A DNA stretch of 64,000 nucleotides from Roseiarcus sp963775575 (GTDB lineage: Bacteria; Pseudomonadota; Alphaproteobacteria; Rhizobiales; Beijerinckiaceae): the NCBI GenBank assembly GCA_963775575.1, contig CAVZJG010000002.1, positions 1,550,001-1,614,000 of the forward strand. The letters run 5' to 3'. The translations under genes were made by a program, and so were the position numbers. Below the pieces are notes generated by a model. The model did no database searches and had not been told where the DNA came from. It worked only from the letters and a program-made list of their open reading frames with translations. Below are positions 17,975 through 27,027 of this stretch, piece by piece (the first letter of the stretch is position 1; each line of letters starts with the position of its first letter).

Positions 17975-18841
17975 GTGTCGGAACTCGATGGGAAGATTCT
18001 CCTCTGCGCCGACGACTACGCGATCACGGACGGCGTCTCGAGCGCGATCCTCGCTCTCGTCGACGCCGGGCGCCTCACCGCCGTCTCGGCGATGGCGTCG
18101 GCGCCGGGGTGGCCTGACCTAGCGCCGGAACTCGCCAAGCGGCGAAGCGCGATCGCGATCGGCCTGCATCTCGATCTGACGCTGCGGCCGTTCGCCGGCA
18201 AAGCGCGGCCCTTCGCCATGCGCGAGCTCATCGTCCGATCGCTGCGCGGGCGGCTCGACGTCCCGGCGATCGCCGCGGAGTTCGAGCGGCAGTTCGACCT
18301 CTTCGAGGCGGCGCTCGGCGCGTCGCCGGATCATGTCGACGGGCATCGCCATGTTCACGCTCTGCCGCACGTTCGCGAGGCGTTGCTGAGCGCGCTGGGC
18401 CGGCGTTACGCGAGGCTCCCAGCCGAGCGGCGGCCGCTGGTTCGCGATCCCGCGGATTCGATCGCCCGCATCCTGCGAAGACGCGCCGCGCGCGGCAAGG
18501 CGCTGGCCGTCGCTTTGCTGGGCGCGGGATTTGGCGCGCGCGCGGCCGCCGCCGGCTTGGCGACGAATCTCGGGTTCTCCGGATTCTCCCGCTTCCGCGG
18601 CGGGAAGTCATTCGACCGCGAGATCGGCGAGTTCTTGAAGGCGCCGGGTCCGCGCCATCTCGTCATGTGTCATCCCGGCTTCGCCGACGGCGCTTTGGCG
18701 CGGCTGGATTCGGCGACGCTCAGCCGCGAAGACGAGTATGCCGCGCTGATGGAGAATGACGAAATCGCGCTTAGGACACTGGCCGTTCGCCGCGCCGAAG
18801 ACGCCGCCGATTGCGCCTTCGCCGCCTGGGCCATGCGCTAG
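17975..18841 (+). CDS. ChbG/HpnK (YdjC-like) carbohydrate deacetylase family protein
   Basis: 288 residues from a GTG at 17975. Metal-binding residues are the early DD in LLCADDYAIT and the His residues in GLHLDLT and DGHRHVH; the late MCHPGF motif is also typical. The family removes N-acetyl groups from amino sugars. HpnK is its hopanoid-cluster branch, but no other hopanoid gene is present here, so I keep the call at family level. Its position directly after the GT2 gene suggests deacetylation of the sugar that enzyme transfers. Confidence 0.8.
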   Translation: MSELDGKILLCADDYAITDGVSSAILALVDAGRLTAVSAMASAPGWPDLAPELAKRRSAIAIGLHLDLTLRPFAGKARPFAMRELIVRSLRGRLDVPAIAAEFERQFDLFEAALGASPDHVDGHRHVHALPHVREALLSALGRRYARLPAERRPLVRDPADSIARILRRRAARGKALAVALLGAGFGARAAAAGLATNLGFSGFSRFRGGKSFDREIGEFLKAPGPRHLVMCHPGFADGALARLDSATLSREDEYAALMENDEIALRTLAVRRAEDAADCAFAAWAMR

Positions 18842-18935
18842 CGCGTTCCCCGGCGCCGATGGCCGCACCTCCCTTCGGGCGGAAACGCCAACCGAACGCC
18901 CGCCTGCCTTTGGCGGACGGCGAGGAAGCCGCTAT

Positions 18936-19628
18936 ATGTCCGCCATGCGGATTCTCATCATTGAAGACGACCGGGACGCCGCGGCCTATCTCGTCAAGGC
19001 GTTCCGCGAGGCCGGATTCAGCGTCGACCACGCCGCCGACGGCGTCAGCGGCTACGATCTGGCGCAGGAGGGCGGCTACGACGTCGCCATCGTCGATCGC
19101 CTGCTGCCCAAGATGGACGGCCTGGCGCTGATCGGCGCGCTGCGCGCGCAGAAAATCGAAACCCCGGTTCTGATCCTTTCCGCGCTCGGCCAGGTCGACG
19201 ACCGCGTCAAGGGCCTGCGCGCGGGCGGCGACGATTACCTCGCCAAACCCTACGCGTTTTCCGAGCTGCTGGCGCGCGTCGAGGCGCTGGCGCGCCGCCG
19301 CCCGAAGGGCGCGCCGGAGGAGACGGTGTACCGGCTCGGCGACCTCGCGCTCGACCGCCTCTCCCACAAGGTGACGCGCGCCGGCGAGGAAATCGTGTTG
19401 CAGCCGCGCGAATTCCGCCTGCTCGAATACCTCTTGCAGAACGCCGGCAAGGTCGTCACCCGCACCATGCTGCTCGAACACGTCTGGGACTATCATTTCG
19501 ATCCGCAGACCAACGTCATCGACGTGCACGTCTCGCGCCTGCGCGCCAAGATCGATCGCGACTTCGACGTGGCCCTGCTGCATACGGTGCGCGGCGCTGG
19601 ATACATGCTCCGTGACGGCGCTCGTTAA
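18936..19628 (+). CDS. OmpR/PhoB-family response regulator
   Basis: 230 residues starting at 18936, chosen because GAGGAAG lies about ten bases upstream; a second ATG at 18945 is possible. The receiver has ILIIEDDRD acids, phospho-acceptor Asp in VAIVDRLLPKMDG and the conserved Lys in YLAKPY. The C-terminal winged helix contains REFRLLEYLLQNAGKVVTR and HVSRLRAKID. Its stop overlaps the kinase start by 17 bp and the kinase overlaps glnE, so the three form one operon. Confidence 0.92.
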   Translation: MSAMRILIIEDDRDAAAYLVKAFREAGFSVDHAADGVSGYDLAQEGGYDVAIVDRLLPKMDGLALIGALRAQKIETPVLILSALGQVDDRVKGLRAGGDDYLAKPYAFSELLARVEALARRRPKGAPEETVYRLGDLALDRLSHKVTRAGEEIVLQPREFRLLEYLLQNAGKVVTRTMLLEHVWDYHFDPQTNVIDVHVSRLRAKIDRDFDVALLHTVRGAGYMLRDGAR

Positions 19629-21045
19629 GCTGTTCCGCGCGACGGCGTTCAAGCTGACGCTCGCCATCCTCGGCCTCAGCGCGATCGGCGCGGCGCTGGT
19701 GCTCGGCGTCGTCGCCTGGCAGGTGATCAAGCTGGTCGACGACGAGACGCGCCAGACCATCGAGGCGGAGGCCAACGGCCTCTCCGAGCAATACCAGAGC
19801 GGCGGCGTGCGCCGTCTCGGCGCGATCATCGAGGCGCGCTCGCGCCAGCCCGGCTCCTCGCTCTATCTCTTGACCGACGGCGCCGGCGAGCCGCTCGCCG
19901 GCAACGTCGCGCAATTGCCGTCGGGCGTGCTCGATCGCGCCGGCGTCGTCGACACGCCCTACGAGACGGTCGACGAATCCTCGCCCGGCCGCCGCGCGCT
20001 GGCGCGCATCTTCCTGCTGCCGGGCGGCTTCCACCTGCTGGTCGGGCGCGATCTCGGCGACCGCGCCCGCATCGGCGGGGTGATGATCCGCGCCATGGCG
20101 ATTTCGCTGGCGTTCTTCGCTGTGCTCGCCGCGCTCGGCGCGCTGTTCGTCGCCCGCCGGGTGCTCAGCCGCATCGACGCGATGAACCAATCCGCGCGCG
20201 CGATCATGGCCGGCGACATGACGCGGCGCCTGCCGGTCTCCGGCTCCGACGACGAACTCGACCGTCTGGCGCGCGGCCTCAACGAGATGCTGGCGCGCAT
20301 CGCCGATCTGATGGCGGGAATGCGCGAAGTCTCCGACAACATCGCTCACGATCTGCGCACGCCGCTGACCCGCCTGCGCAATCACGCCGAAGAGGCGCTG
20401 CGGAGCGACGCCGATCCGGGCGCCGCTCGCGCCGCGCTCGAGCGCACCATCGAGGAATCGGACGGCCTGATCAAGATCTTCAATGCGCTGCTGCTGATCG
20501 CGCGCGCTGAGGCGGGCGCCGAAAGCGCCGGGAGAATCGCGTTCGATCTCGGCGAGACGGTCGCCAACGTCGCCGAACTCTACGCGCCGCTCGCCGAGGA
20601 ATACGGCGTCGCGCTCGAGGTCGAGGCCGCGCGCGGCCTGACCATCGTGGGAAACCGCGAATTGATCGGCCAGGCGGTCGCCAATCTCATCGACAATGCG
20701 GTCAAGTACGGCGCCGGCGAGGGCGAACAGCCGGCCGCGGCGGGCCGAAGCGAGATCGCGGTGACCGCGCGCCGCGACGGCGAACGCGTCCGGGTCGAAG
20801 TCGCCGACCACGGGCCGGGCATTCCGGCCGCCGACCGCGCGCGCGCGATCGATCGCTTCGTCAGGCTGGAGGGCGCGCGCTCGCGCCCCGGCTCCGGCCT
20901 CGGCCTGTCGCTCGCCGCGGCGGTGATGCGCATGCACGGCGGCGAAGTGCGGCTCGAAGACAACGCGCCCGGCCTCAAGGTCGTCGTCGTCCTGCCGGCG
21001 GCTGCCCCGGCGCTTTTCTCCCCGCCCGCCGAGGCGCCGGCATGA
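19612..21045 (+). CDS. Membrane sensor histidine kinase
   Basis: 477 residues from a GTG at 19612 that overlaps the regulator gene. Two membrane helices (about 15-38 and 155-180) flank a periplasmic sensor domain; a HAMP linker follows. The H-box is DNIAHDLRTPLTRLRNH, the N-box NLIDNAVKYG, and the ATP lid has DHGPGIP and GSGLGLSLAA. It should autophosphorylate and feed the upstream regulator. The signal is unknown. ATGA overlap with glnE couples the pair to nitrogen control genetically, though not necessarily functionally. Confidence 0.92.
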   Translation: MTALVKLFRATAFKLTLAILGLSAIGAALVLGVVAWQVIKLVDDETRQTIEAEANGLSEQYQSGGVRRLGAIIEARSRQPGSSLYLLTDGAGEPLAGNVAQLPSGVLDRAGVVDTPYETVDESSPGRRALARIFLLPGGFHLLVGRDLGDRARIGGVMIRAMAISLAFFAVLAALGALFVARRVLSRIDAMNQSARAIMAGDMTRRLPVSGSDDELDRLARGLNEMLARIADLMAGMREVSDNIAHDLRTPLTRLRNHAEEALRSDADPGAARAALERTIEESDGLIKIFNALLLIARAEAGAESAGRIAFDLGETVANVAELYAPLAEEYGVALEVEAARGLTIVGNRELIGQAVANLIDNAVKYGAGEGEQPAAAGRSEIAVTARRDGERVRVEVADHGPGIPAADRARAIDRFVRLEGARSRPGSGLGLSLAAAVMRMHGGEVRLEDNAPGLKVVVVLPAAAPALFSPPAEAPA

Positions 21046-23978
21046 GCCTCAGCCTCGCCGACCGCCTGCGCGACGCGCCGCGGCTCGCCGCCCCCGCCGA
21101 AGCGCGCGGCCGCCTTGAGGCGCTGCTCGGCGAGCCCGAGGCGGCGGACTCGAGCGCGCTTCTCGCGCGTCGGGGCGTGCGCGATCTCTTGCTCGGCGTC
21201 GCCGATCATTCGCCCTATCTGTGGCGGCTGATCGGCGACGATCCGGCCCGCCTCGCGCGCCTGCTCGGCGCGCCGCCCGAAGATTCGCTCGCGGCGCTGA
21301 TCGAGGCGCTCGGTTCGCGCCGCGACGACGACGAGGCCGCGCTGATGCGCGCGTTGCGCCGCGCCAAAGCCGAGTCGGCGCTGCTGATCGCGCTCGCCGA
21401 CCTCGGCGGCGTATGGGACCTGACCGCCGCGACCGAGGCGCTGACGCGCTTCGCCGACGCCGCCGTAGCGGCGGCGTTGCGTTTTCTTTTGCGCCAAGCC
21501 GCGCGCGACGGGCGTTTGCGCCTTGATCCGGACGCGCAGCGGATCGAGGCCGGGTGCGGGCTCGTCGTGTTGGCGCTCGGCAAGCACGGCGCGCGGGAAC
21601 TCAATTATTCCAGCGACGTCGATCTCATCGTTCTCTTCGATTCGCTGGCCGCCGCGATTCCCAAAGGGGTCGAGCCGACGCCGCTGTTCGTGCGCATGGT
21701 CAAGGCGCTCGTTCGCCTCTTGCAGGAGCGCACCCCGGACGGCTACGCGTTTCGCGTCGACCTGCGCCTGCGCCCCGATCCGGCGTCGACGCCGATCGCC
21801 GTTTCGCTCGCCGGCGCCGGCGTCTATTACGAGACGCTGGGGCAGAACTGGGAGCGCGCCGCGATGATCAAGGCGCGCGCCGCTGCCGGCGACCTCGAAC
21901 TCGGCCGGCGGTTCCTCGCCGATCTCGCGCCGTTCATCTGGCGCAAGTATTTCGATTACGCGGCGATCGCCGACATTCACGCGATGAAGCGCCAGATCCA
22001 CGCGGTGCGCGGCCACGAGACGATCGCGGTCGCCGGCCACGACCTCAAGCTCGGCCGCGGCGGCATCCGCGAGATCGAATTCTTCGTCCAGACGCAGCAA
22101 CTGATTTTCGGCGGCCGGCGTCCGACGATGCGCGGCGCGCGAACGCTCGACATGCTCAGGCAATTGCATGTCGAACATTGGGTCGGCGCCGAGGCGGTCG
22201 ACGATCTGACCAACGCCTACACGTTCCTGCGCCGCGTCGAGCATCGCCTGCAGATGGTCGACGACGAGCAGACCCAGCGCCTGCCGTTCGAGGCCAACGC
22301 GCTGACGCGCTTCGCCGCCTTCTGCGGCTACGCCGGGCTTGAGGCGTTCGCGGCGGAAATGACCGATCATCTGCGCCGGGTCGAGAAACACTACGCGCGC
22401 CTGTTCGAGGACGCGCCGACGCTTGGCGCCGAGGCGGGCAGCCTGGTGTTCACCGGCGTCGTCGACGATCCCGAGACCCTGACGACGTTGCGCCGCCTCG
22501 GCTTCCAGCGCCCGGAAGAGGCCGCCGAGACCATTCGCGGCTGGCATTTCGGCCGCCGCTCGGCGGTGCGCAGCGCCCGCGCGCGCGAAGTGCTGACCGA
22601 ACTCGTGCCGGCGCTGCTCGCCGCCTTTTCCGGCTCGGGCGACGCCGACGCGGGCTTAAGCGCATTCGACGCGGCGCTGGCGCGGATGCCGGGGGCGGTG
22701 GAGCTGCTGTCGATCCTGCGCTCCAATGCGCCGGTGCGCGAATTGTTCGGCGATCTCTTCGGCAGCGCGCCGCGCCTGGCCGGGGTCGTCGCCCAGCGCC
22801 CGCACGTGCTCGACGCGGCGATCGATCCCGGCCGGGTCGGCGCGATCGGCGACAGCCTCGACGAACAACGGCTCGCGGCGCGCGTCGCGGAGTTTTTGGA
22901 CGCCGCGACGACCTTCGAGGACATGCTCGACCGCGCGCGCGATTTCGCCGCCGAGGAAATGTTCGTGATCGGGGTGCGCCTGCTCTCCGGCGCGCTCGAT
23001 TGCGAGCGCGCGGGGCGCGCCTACAGCGCGCTGGCGCAGGGCCTGGTCGCGGCGTTGCTGACCAGGGTCGGCGACGCCTTCGCGCTCGATCACGGCCGCG
23101 TGCCGGGCGGGCGCGTCGCCGTCCTCGCGATGGGCAAGTTCGGCTCGCGCGAAATGACCGCGGCCTCCGATCTCGATCTGATCGTCGTCTACGATTTTCC
23201 CGCCGAGGCGAGCGAATCCGACGGCGCGCGGCGGCTCGGCGCCGTCGTCTACTATGCGCGTCTGACGCAGCGCCTGATCGCCGCGCTGACCGCGCCGACC
23301 AAGGCGGGAAAGCTCTACGACGTCGATCTGCGCTTGCGCCCATCCGGCGGCAAGGGGCCGCTGGCGACGCAATTCTCCGCCTTCAAGCTCTACCAAGCCG
23401 CGGAAGCGGAGACCTGGGAGCACATGGCGCTGACGCGGGCGCGGGTCGTCGCCGGCGAGCCGGGCCTCGCTGCGGAAATCGGCGAGACGATCGCCGCCGT
23501 CCTCGCGCTGCCGCGCGAAAGAGAGAAGCTCGCGCGCGACGTGCGCGCGATGCGCAAATTGATCGCCAGCGAGAAGGGCGACCAGGACCCCTGGGACCTC
23601 AAGCTGGTCTCGGGCGGCCTCATCGACATCGAATTCGTCGCGCAATACCTGACGCTCGCGCACGCGCGCGACCATCCCGGCCTGCTCGCGACCTCGACCC
23701 GCGCGGTCATCGCCGAGGCGGCCGCGCGCGGCCTCATCGCCCCGGCCGACGCGGCGGCGCTCGCCGACGCCCATCGGCTCTACACCGACGCGACGCAGAT
23801 CATGCGTCTCGCCGTCGCCGGCCCCTTCGATCCCGCCAAGGCGGCCAGCGGCGTCAAACGCCGCATCGCCGCCGCGGCGGCGCTGCCGGATTTCGAATCG
23901 CTGCGAGGGGCGGTCGGCGAGGCGCGCGAAAACGTGCGCCGGGTCTACGCCAAAGTCTTGGGCGGACACGCGGGGTGA
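21042..23978 (+). CDS. glnE: Bifunctional glutamine synthetase adenylyltransferase/adenylyl-removing enzyme
   Basis: 978 residues, full length for the family. Two nucleotidyltransferase domains are present, each with the G-x-x-G-x-x-E-x-x-x-x-SD-x-DL pattern: GKHGARELNYSSDVDLIVLF in the N-terminal adenylyl-removing half and GKFGSREMTAASDLDLIVVY in the C-terminal adenylylating half. It adjusts glutamine synthetase activity in response to PII and glutamine. It begins inside the kinase stop (ATGA) and is the last gene of the operon. Confidence 0.96.
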   Translation: MSLSLADRLRDAPRLAAPAEARGRLEALLGEPEAADSSALLARRGVRDLLLGVADHSPYLWRLIGDDPARLARLLGAPPEDSLAALIEALGSRRDDDEAALMRALRRAKAESALLIALADLGGVWDLTAATEALTRFADAAVAAALRFLLRQAARDGRLRLDPDAQRIEAGCGLVVLALGKHGARELNYSSDVDLIVLFDSLAAAIPKGVEPTPLFVRMVKALVRLLQERTPDGYAFRVDLRLRPDPASTPIAVSLAGAGVYYETLGQNWERAAMIKARAAAGDLELGRRFLADLAPFIWRKYFDYAAIADIHAMKRQIHAVRGHETIAVAGHDLKLGRGGIREIEFFVQTQQLIFGGRRPTMRGARTLDMLRQLHVEHWVGAEAVDDLTNAYTFLRRVEHRLQMVDDEQTQRLPFEANALTRFAAFCGYAGLEAFAAEMTDHLRRVEKHYARLFEDAPTLGAEAGSLVFTGVVDDPETLTTLRRLGFQRPEEAAETIRGWHFGRRSAVRSARAREVLTELVPALLAAFSGSGDADAGLSAFDAALARMPGAVELLSILRSNAPVRELFGDLFGSAPRLAGVVAQRPHVLDAAIDPGRVGAIGDSLDEQRLAARVAEFLDAATTFEDMLDRARDFAAEEMFVIGVRLLSGALDCERAGRAYSALAQGLVAALLTRVGDAFALDHGRVPGGRVAVLAMGKFGSREMTAASDLDLIVVYDFPAEASESDGARRLGAVVYYARLTQRLIAALTAPTKAGKLYDVDLRLRPSGGKGPLATQFSAFKLYQAAEAETWEHMALTRARVVAGEPGLAAEIGETIAAVLALPREREKLARDVRAMRKLIASEKGDQDPWDLKLVSGGLIDIEFVAQYLTLAHARDHPGLLATSTRAVIAEAAARGLIAPADAAALADAHRLYTDATQIMRLAVAGPFDPAKAASGVKRRIAAAAALPDFESLRGAVGEARENVRRVYAKVLGGHAG

Positions 23979-24015
23979 CGCGGGCGGGCGCCGCGAACGC
24001 CTCGAGTTTTGGGGA

Positions 24016-24069
24016 AATTGGTCGGAGTGAGAGGATTCGAACCTCCGGCCCCCTCGTCCCGAACGAGGT
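24016..24069 (-). repeat. Duplicated 3' half of tRNA-Pro (probable att repeat)
   Basis: 54 bp that match 26868-26921 with one mismatch. It covers the CCA end, T-arm, variable loop and anticodon stem-loop of tRNA-Pro(CGG) but lacks the 5' half, so it is not a working tRNA. It marks the distal end of the island inserted at the tRNA. Confidence 0.85.
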
Positions 24070-24159
24070 TGGCCTGTCATTGACCTCGTCGCAGAACGCG
24101 CTCCAACCTCAATATCCAGGAGATCGATAGTCCAGAAGGCCGCCAGAACCACAAGATCC

Positions 24160-26163
24160 TCAAAAAGCCTGGACGTCGTAGACGCGCTGGTCAAAGGGAA
24201 GCAAGGTCAGGCAAGTTACTTCATCGATTCGGGCTGACACGGAGGCGTTGGTGGAAGCCTCTTTCCAAGGCTCCTTTAGCCGAAGGGTGTGGATTTCCCC
24301 ACGCTCCACCTGCGGAACCTCTATGGCGTCCGCGAGAACGGCGCAAAATGTTCTCTCGTGCGCGCTGGGGTTACGTAAGTTCAGCACGCCCTTTCCTTTC
24401 CTCCACGCGGCGGTGCCATAAGTCTCGCCTGCGATGGGATCGCCGCCGACCCAATGCGAGTCCGTGAACAATTCCTTCTGGCGTCGCGCCCAGCGCACGC
24501 TTTCGGCCAGAATATCCCAATCGGCTGGGCTCAGCAGACGAGGAGAAATATACAATTCTTGTAGATTGACCCCCGTCGCGAAATAACTGTGGACCTCATG
24601 CTGAAACGACAGCGGGGTATAGTCGAGATTCGTAGGTTGCCCCAAGGAGGCATATTGAATGCCATGCAGCATCAAACCGTCTAGGGGGAAATAGGGCGCA
24701 ACCGAAACCACGTTGCTGTAGACTTGCTCATCGCGGTACGTTAACCAGCGCTCTCGTGTCTCGCCCTCTCCGGCTTGCCCACTGTCGTCGCCTCCTCGCC
24801 AGATTGAATCTACATACCATAGCCAGAAAGGCGACGGGAAGGTGCCGACGGTGGCGTTCAAATAGACATTCGGAGCGAAGCGATTCAGGGCGCTTAGCAG
24901 CTTCAGGAACGCCATGAATTCGCGTCGCAAACCGGGATCGTCAACTTGCAGTCCCAACGGAGACCCAACTCCGTCCAGCTTCAGATAACGAACGCGTTGG
25001 CGGCTAACCATGTTGAAGACGACACTGCTGAAGAAATGGTAATATCGCGCGTCTGACAAGAGGAGGCCATTCTGATTTTCGCGGAAGTGCATTTTTGCGG
25101 CCGCAACCAAGCGTTGCTTTCTTTCGTCGCCGTAACCACCCCAAGGAGAGAGCCAGGTTCCTATCACCGCGCCACCGGCAGCGGCCTCCCGCGCGAGTGA
25201 AATAAAACCGCGCGGGAATCCGTTGTGGAATCGCCATAAAGTGTTCGTATCGTCCCATCCGTCATCCAGAACAAAGCCGTCAAGTGGGGTATCGCGTTTG
25301 ATTGCTAGTTCGTCGGTCAATACGTCGATTACGCGTCGACTTTCCAATTCATCAAAGCGCTTGCCGGCGTAGGCGATATCGTACCAACTGTTGTAGTGGA
25401 AGAATTGTCGGAGTCGACGACTCCGCCCTTCGAACACGTATCGGCGAAACACACTGAATCGAGCGCCTTCTACAATAGGTCCAACCGCGAGCGTCACTCG
25501 CGCTGCATCGGATGTCACCGGCGTCCGCCATGTAAAATGTGTGTCCGCCAACGCCACGGTTGATGCGGGGTGCTCGACGGCAATGAAGAGGTGTTGTCCT
25601 AACAGTATTGTACCAGGCAATTTATTGGCTACGGCCACCCCTTCTGTAACATTGCCGGTTAAGGTCGCCACCGATTCCGGTTCGAAGGGCGTACTCCAGG
25701 TGATGCGCGCCGCGGCGCCCTCGGCCACGAGAGAAGAGTCGACGTACATTTTGCGACCCGCCGTACTCGCCAAGGCGAAACGGAGCCGCCTAGCCTCGAC
25801 TATCACTTTCCCGGCGAGGCGCCACCTTTCCCGTGCTTCCGAGTTGGTTCCAATTATTGGGAGGGAGACTTCCACAGTTTCGTTCTTAACCCCTACCGTC
25901 ACGCGGGGTGCTCGATCAAGAGGCAAACACCACGACAGCGTCAGATCCTTGTCTTTTAGGCCAAAGCAGCCTCGTGCCGCTTCCTTCGAATAAATCTCAG
26001 AAGAAGCCGGAAGGGAGAAGAGAAGTATAAAAACAGCAAGAATGTAGGAAATAAACAAGCTTCCATTTGTTTTGCTTCTGAGATCAATTAACCTATCATT
26101 GACGGAAACACTTTTTGTTGGTTTCTGGTCGAGCCGCTTCCGTACCTGAGCGCCAATGATCAC
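24160..26163 (-). CDS. GH36/alpha-galactosidase-like glycoside hydrolase, exported or membrane-anchored
   Basis: 667 residues. A hydrophobic segment at about 34-55 (FISYILAVFILLFSLPASS) is a signal peptide or anchor. A beta-sandwich region to about 260 precedes a TIM-barrel-like domain with GFVLDDGWDDTN, the likely nucleophile Asp in YLKLDGVG and a likely acid/base Asp in WRGGDDSG. This is the layout of clan GH-D (GH27/GH36). Substrate unknown. Low GC and lack of gene neighbours from the core genome mark it as acquired cargo of the tRNA-Pro island. Confidence 0.65.
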   Translation of the reverse strand: MIIGAQVRKRLDQKPTKSVSVNDRLIDLRSKTNGSLFISYILAVFILLFSLPASSEIYSKEAARGCFGLKDKDLTLSWCLPLDRAPRVTVGVKNETVEVSLPIIGTNSEARERWRLAGKVIVEARRLRFALASTAGRKMYVDSSLVAEGAAARITWSTPFEPESVATLTGNVTEGVAVANKLPGTILLGQHLFIAVEHPASTVALADTHFTWRTPVTSDAARVTLAVGPIVEGARFSVFRRYVFEGRSRRLRQFFHYNSWYDIAYAGKRFDELESRRVIDVLTDELAIKRDTPLDGFVLDDGWDDTNTLWRFHNGFPRGFISLAREAAAGGAVIGTWLSPWGGYGDERKQRLVAAAKMHFRENQNGLLLSDARYYHFFSSVVFNMVSRQRVRYLKLDGVGSPLGLQVDDPGLRREFMAFLKLLSALNRFAPNVYLNATVGTFPSPFWLWYVDSIWRGGDDSGQAGEGETRERWLTYRDEQVYSNVVSVAPYFPLDGLMLHGIQYASLGQPTNLDYTPLSFQHEVHSYFATGVNLQELYISPRLLSPADWDILAESVRWARRQKELFTDSHWVGGDPIAGETYGTAAWRKGKGVLNLRNPSAHERTFCAVLADAIEVPQVERGEIHTLRLKEPWKEASTNASVSARIDEVTCLTLLPFDQRVYDVQAF

Positions 26164-26302
26164 GACAGCATACCTCCCGTCCGTGCGCCGAGTAGTTACG
26201 TTTGCATTCGATGGTAACGTATTCGATTGCGTAGATGCTTCGCCACGCTCGGTGCCTCAGTTAATCGGCGCCATCCTGCCGGGCAGCCCCGCCAAACAGC
26301 GC

Positions 26303-26869
26303 TTACTTATGGCTAGGACGCAGGCGGAGGAATTTTCTGAACGACACGCGCCGAATGCTCGAATCCCAGTGTTTGATCAACTTCAGAATTTCCTCGGACA
26401 GTCCGAAAAGCAAAATCCCTTCAGCGAGCAGCCTCAAAATCGCGTCTTTCAAGGCGGACACGCTTCTTTCCTCGAGGATGAATCGAGGTTGTTTGGGACC
26501 GGAGACTTCCGGCGCGATGCCGACGTTGGTGGAAATCACGGGCGCCCCGCATGCCGCCGCGTCCAAAACCGGGTTCCGGATTCCATCGATCTCCGAAACG
26601 CAAACGAGCGCGTCAACGGCGATGTAATAGTCGGGATTCCTGCGGAGTGGGTTGTGCCGATCCGTCCGATCGACAAATACCCCCTCAATCCGGGCGCCGT
26701 CCGTGTGCAATTGCTCGATCGACGGCTTGTGGATAGCGTCCACCCCGTTGGAGGCTTCCAAACTTTCCTTTGGCCATTCGCCGTCGCCAACGCCCCCCGA
26801 ACACCGCGGCCGAGTCTCACAACTCACGTCGCCCACTTCCGAGAATCGTTCGATTCCGCTTGGGCTAAA
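26303..26869 (-). pseudogene. Truncated GT4-family glycosyltransferase
   Basis: About 185 residues of the C-terminal half of a GT-B glycosyltransferase: VGDGEWP, then YYIAVDALVCVSEIDG, NPVLDAAACGAPVISTNVG and a helical tail. The nucleotide-binding Glu lies in the SEIDGIRNPVLDAA stretch. The whole N-terminal domain is missing because the frame runs directly into the tRNA-Pro junction at 26870. It is therefore a remnant cut by island formation or deletion. Confidence 0.7.
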
Positions 26870-26870
26870 T

Positions 26871-26947
26871 TGGTCGGAGTGAGAGGATTTGAACCTCCGG
26901 CCCCCTCGTCCCGAACGAGGTGCGCTACCAGGCTGCGCTACACTCCG
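26871..26947 (-). tRNA. tRNA-Pro(CGG)
   Basis: 77 nt including the encoded CCA. The acceptor CGGAGTG pairs with CACTCCG. The anticodon stem CCTCG/CGAGG encloses loop TTCGGGA with anticodon CGG (codon CCG). The T-arm is TTCAAAT. It serves as the attachment site of the adjacent island. Confidence 0.95.
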
Positions 26948-27027
26948 ACAACGCCGCGAACGGCGCAAGCCGGCCTTATAGAAGCCCGGCGGGCGCCGCG
27001 CAAGCGCGACGAGGGCGCGAGACGCGA

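Larger units (their letters stand above)
24016..26947. mobile_element. Small genomic island inserted at the 3' end of tRNA-Pro, integrase lost
   Basis: An intact tRNA-Pro at one end (26871-26947) and its 3'-half copy at the other (24016-24069) bound about 2.8 kb. The interior has visibly lower GC and many more A/T-ending codons than the flanks. It carries a GH36-like gene and a glycosyltransferase truncated where it meets the tRNA. No integrase is present, so this is a deletion remnant of a larger element. Confidence 0.75.

Noticed and set aside
26870..26968. Start of a minus-strand frame reading RSVAQPGSAPRSGRGGRRFKSS
   Set aside because: This is the well-known translation of a tRNA gene, here tRNA-Pro, not protein. 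The glycosyltransferase remnant begins only beyond it.
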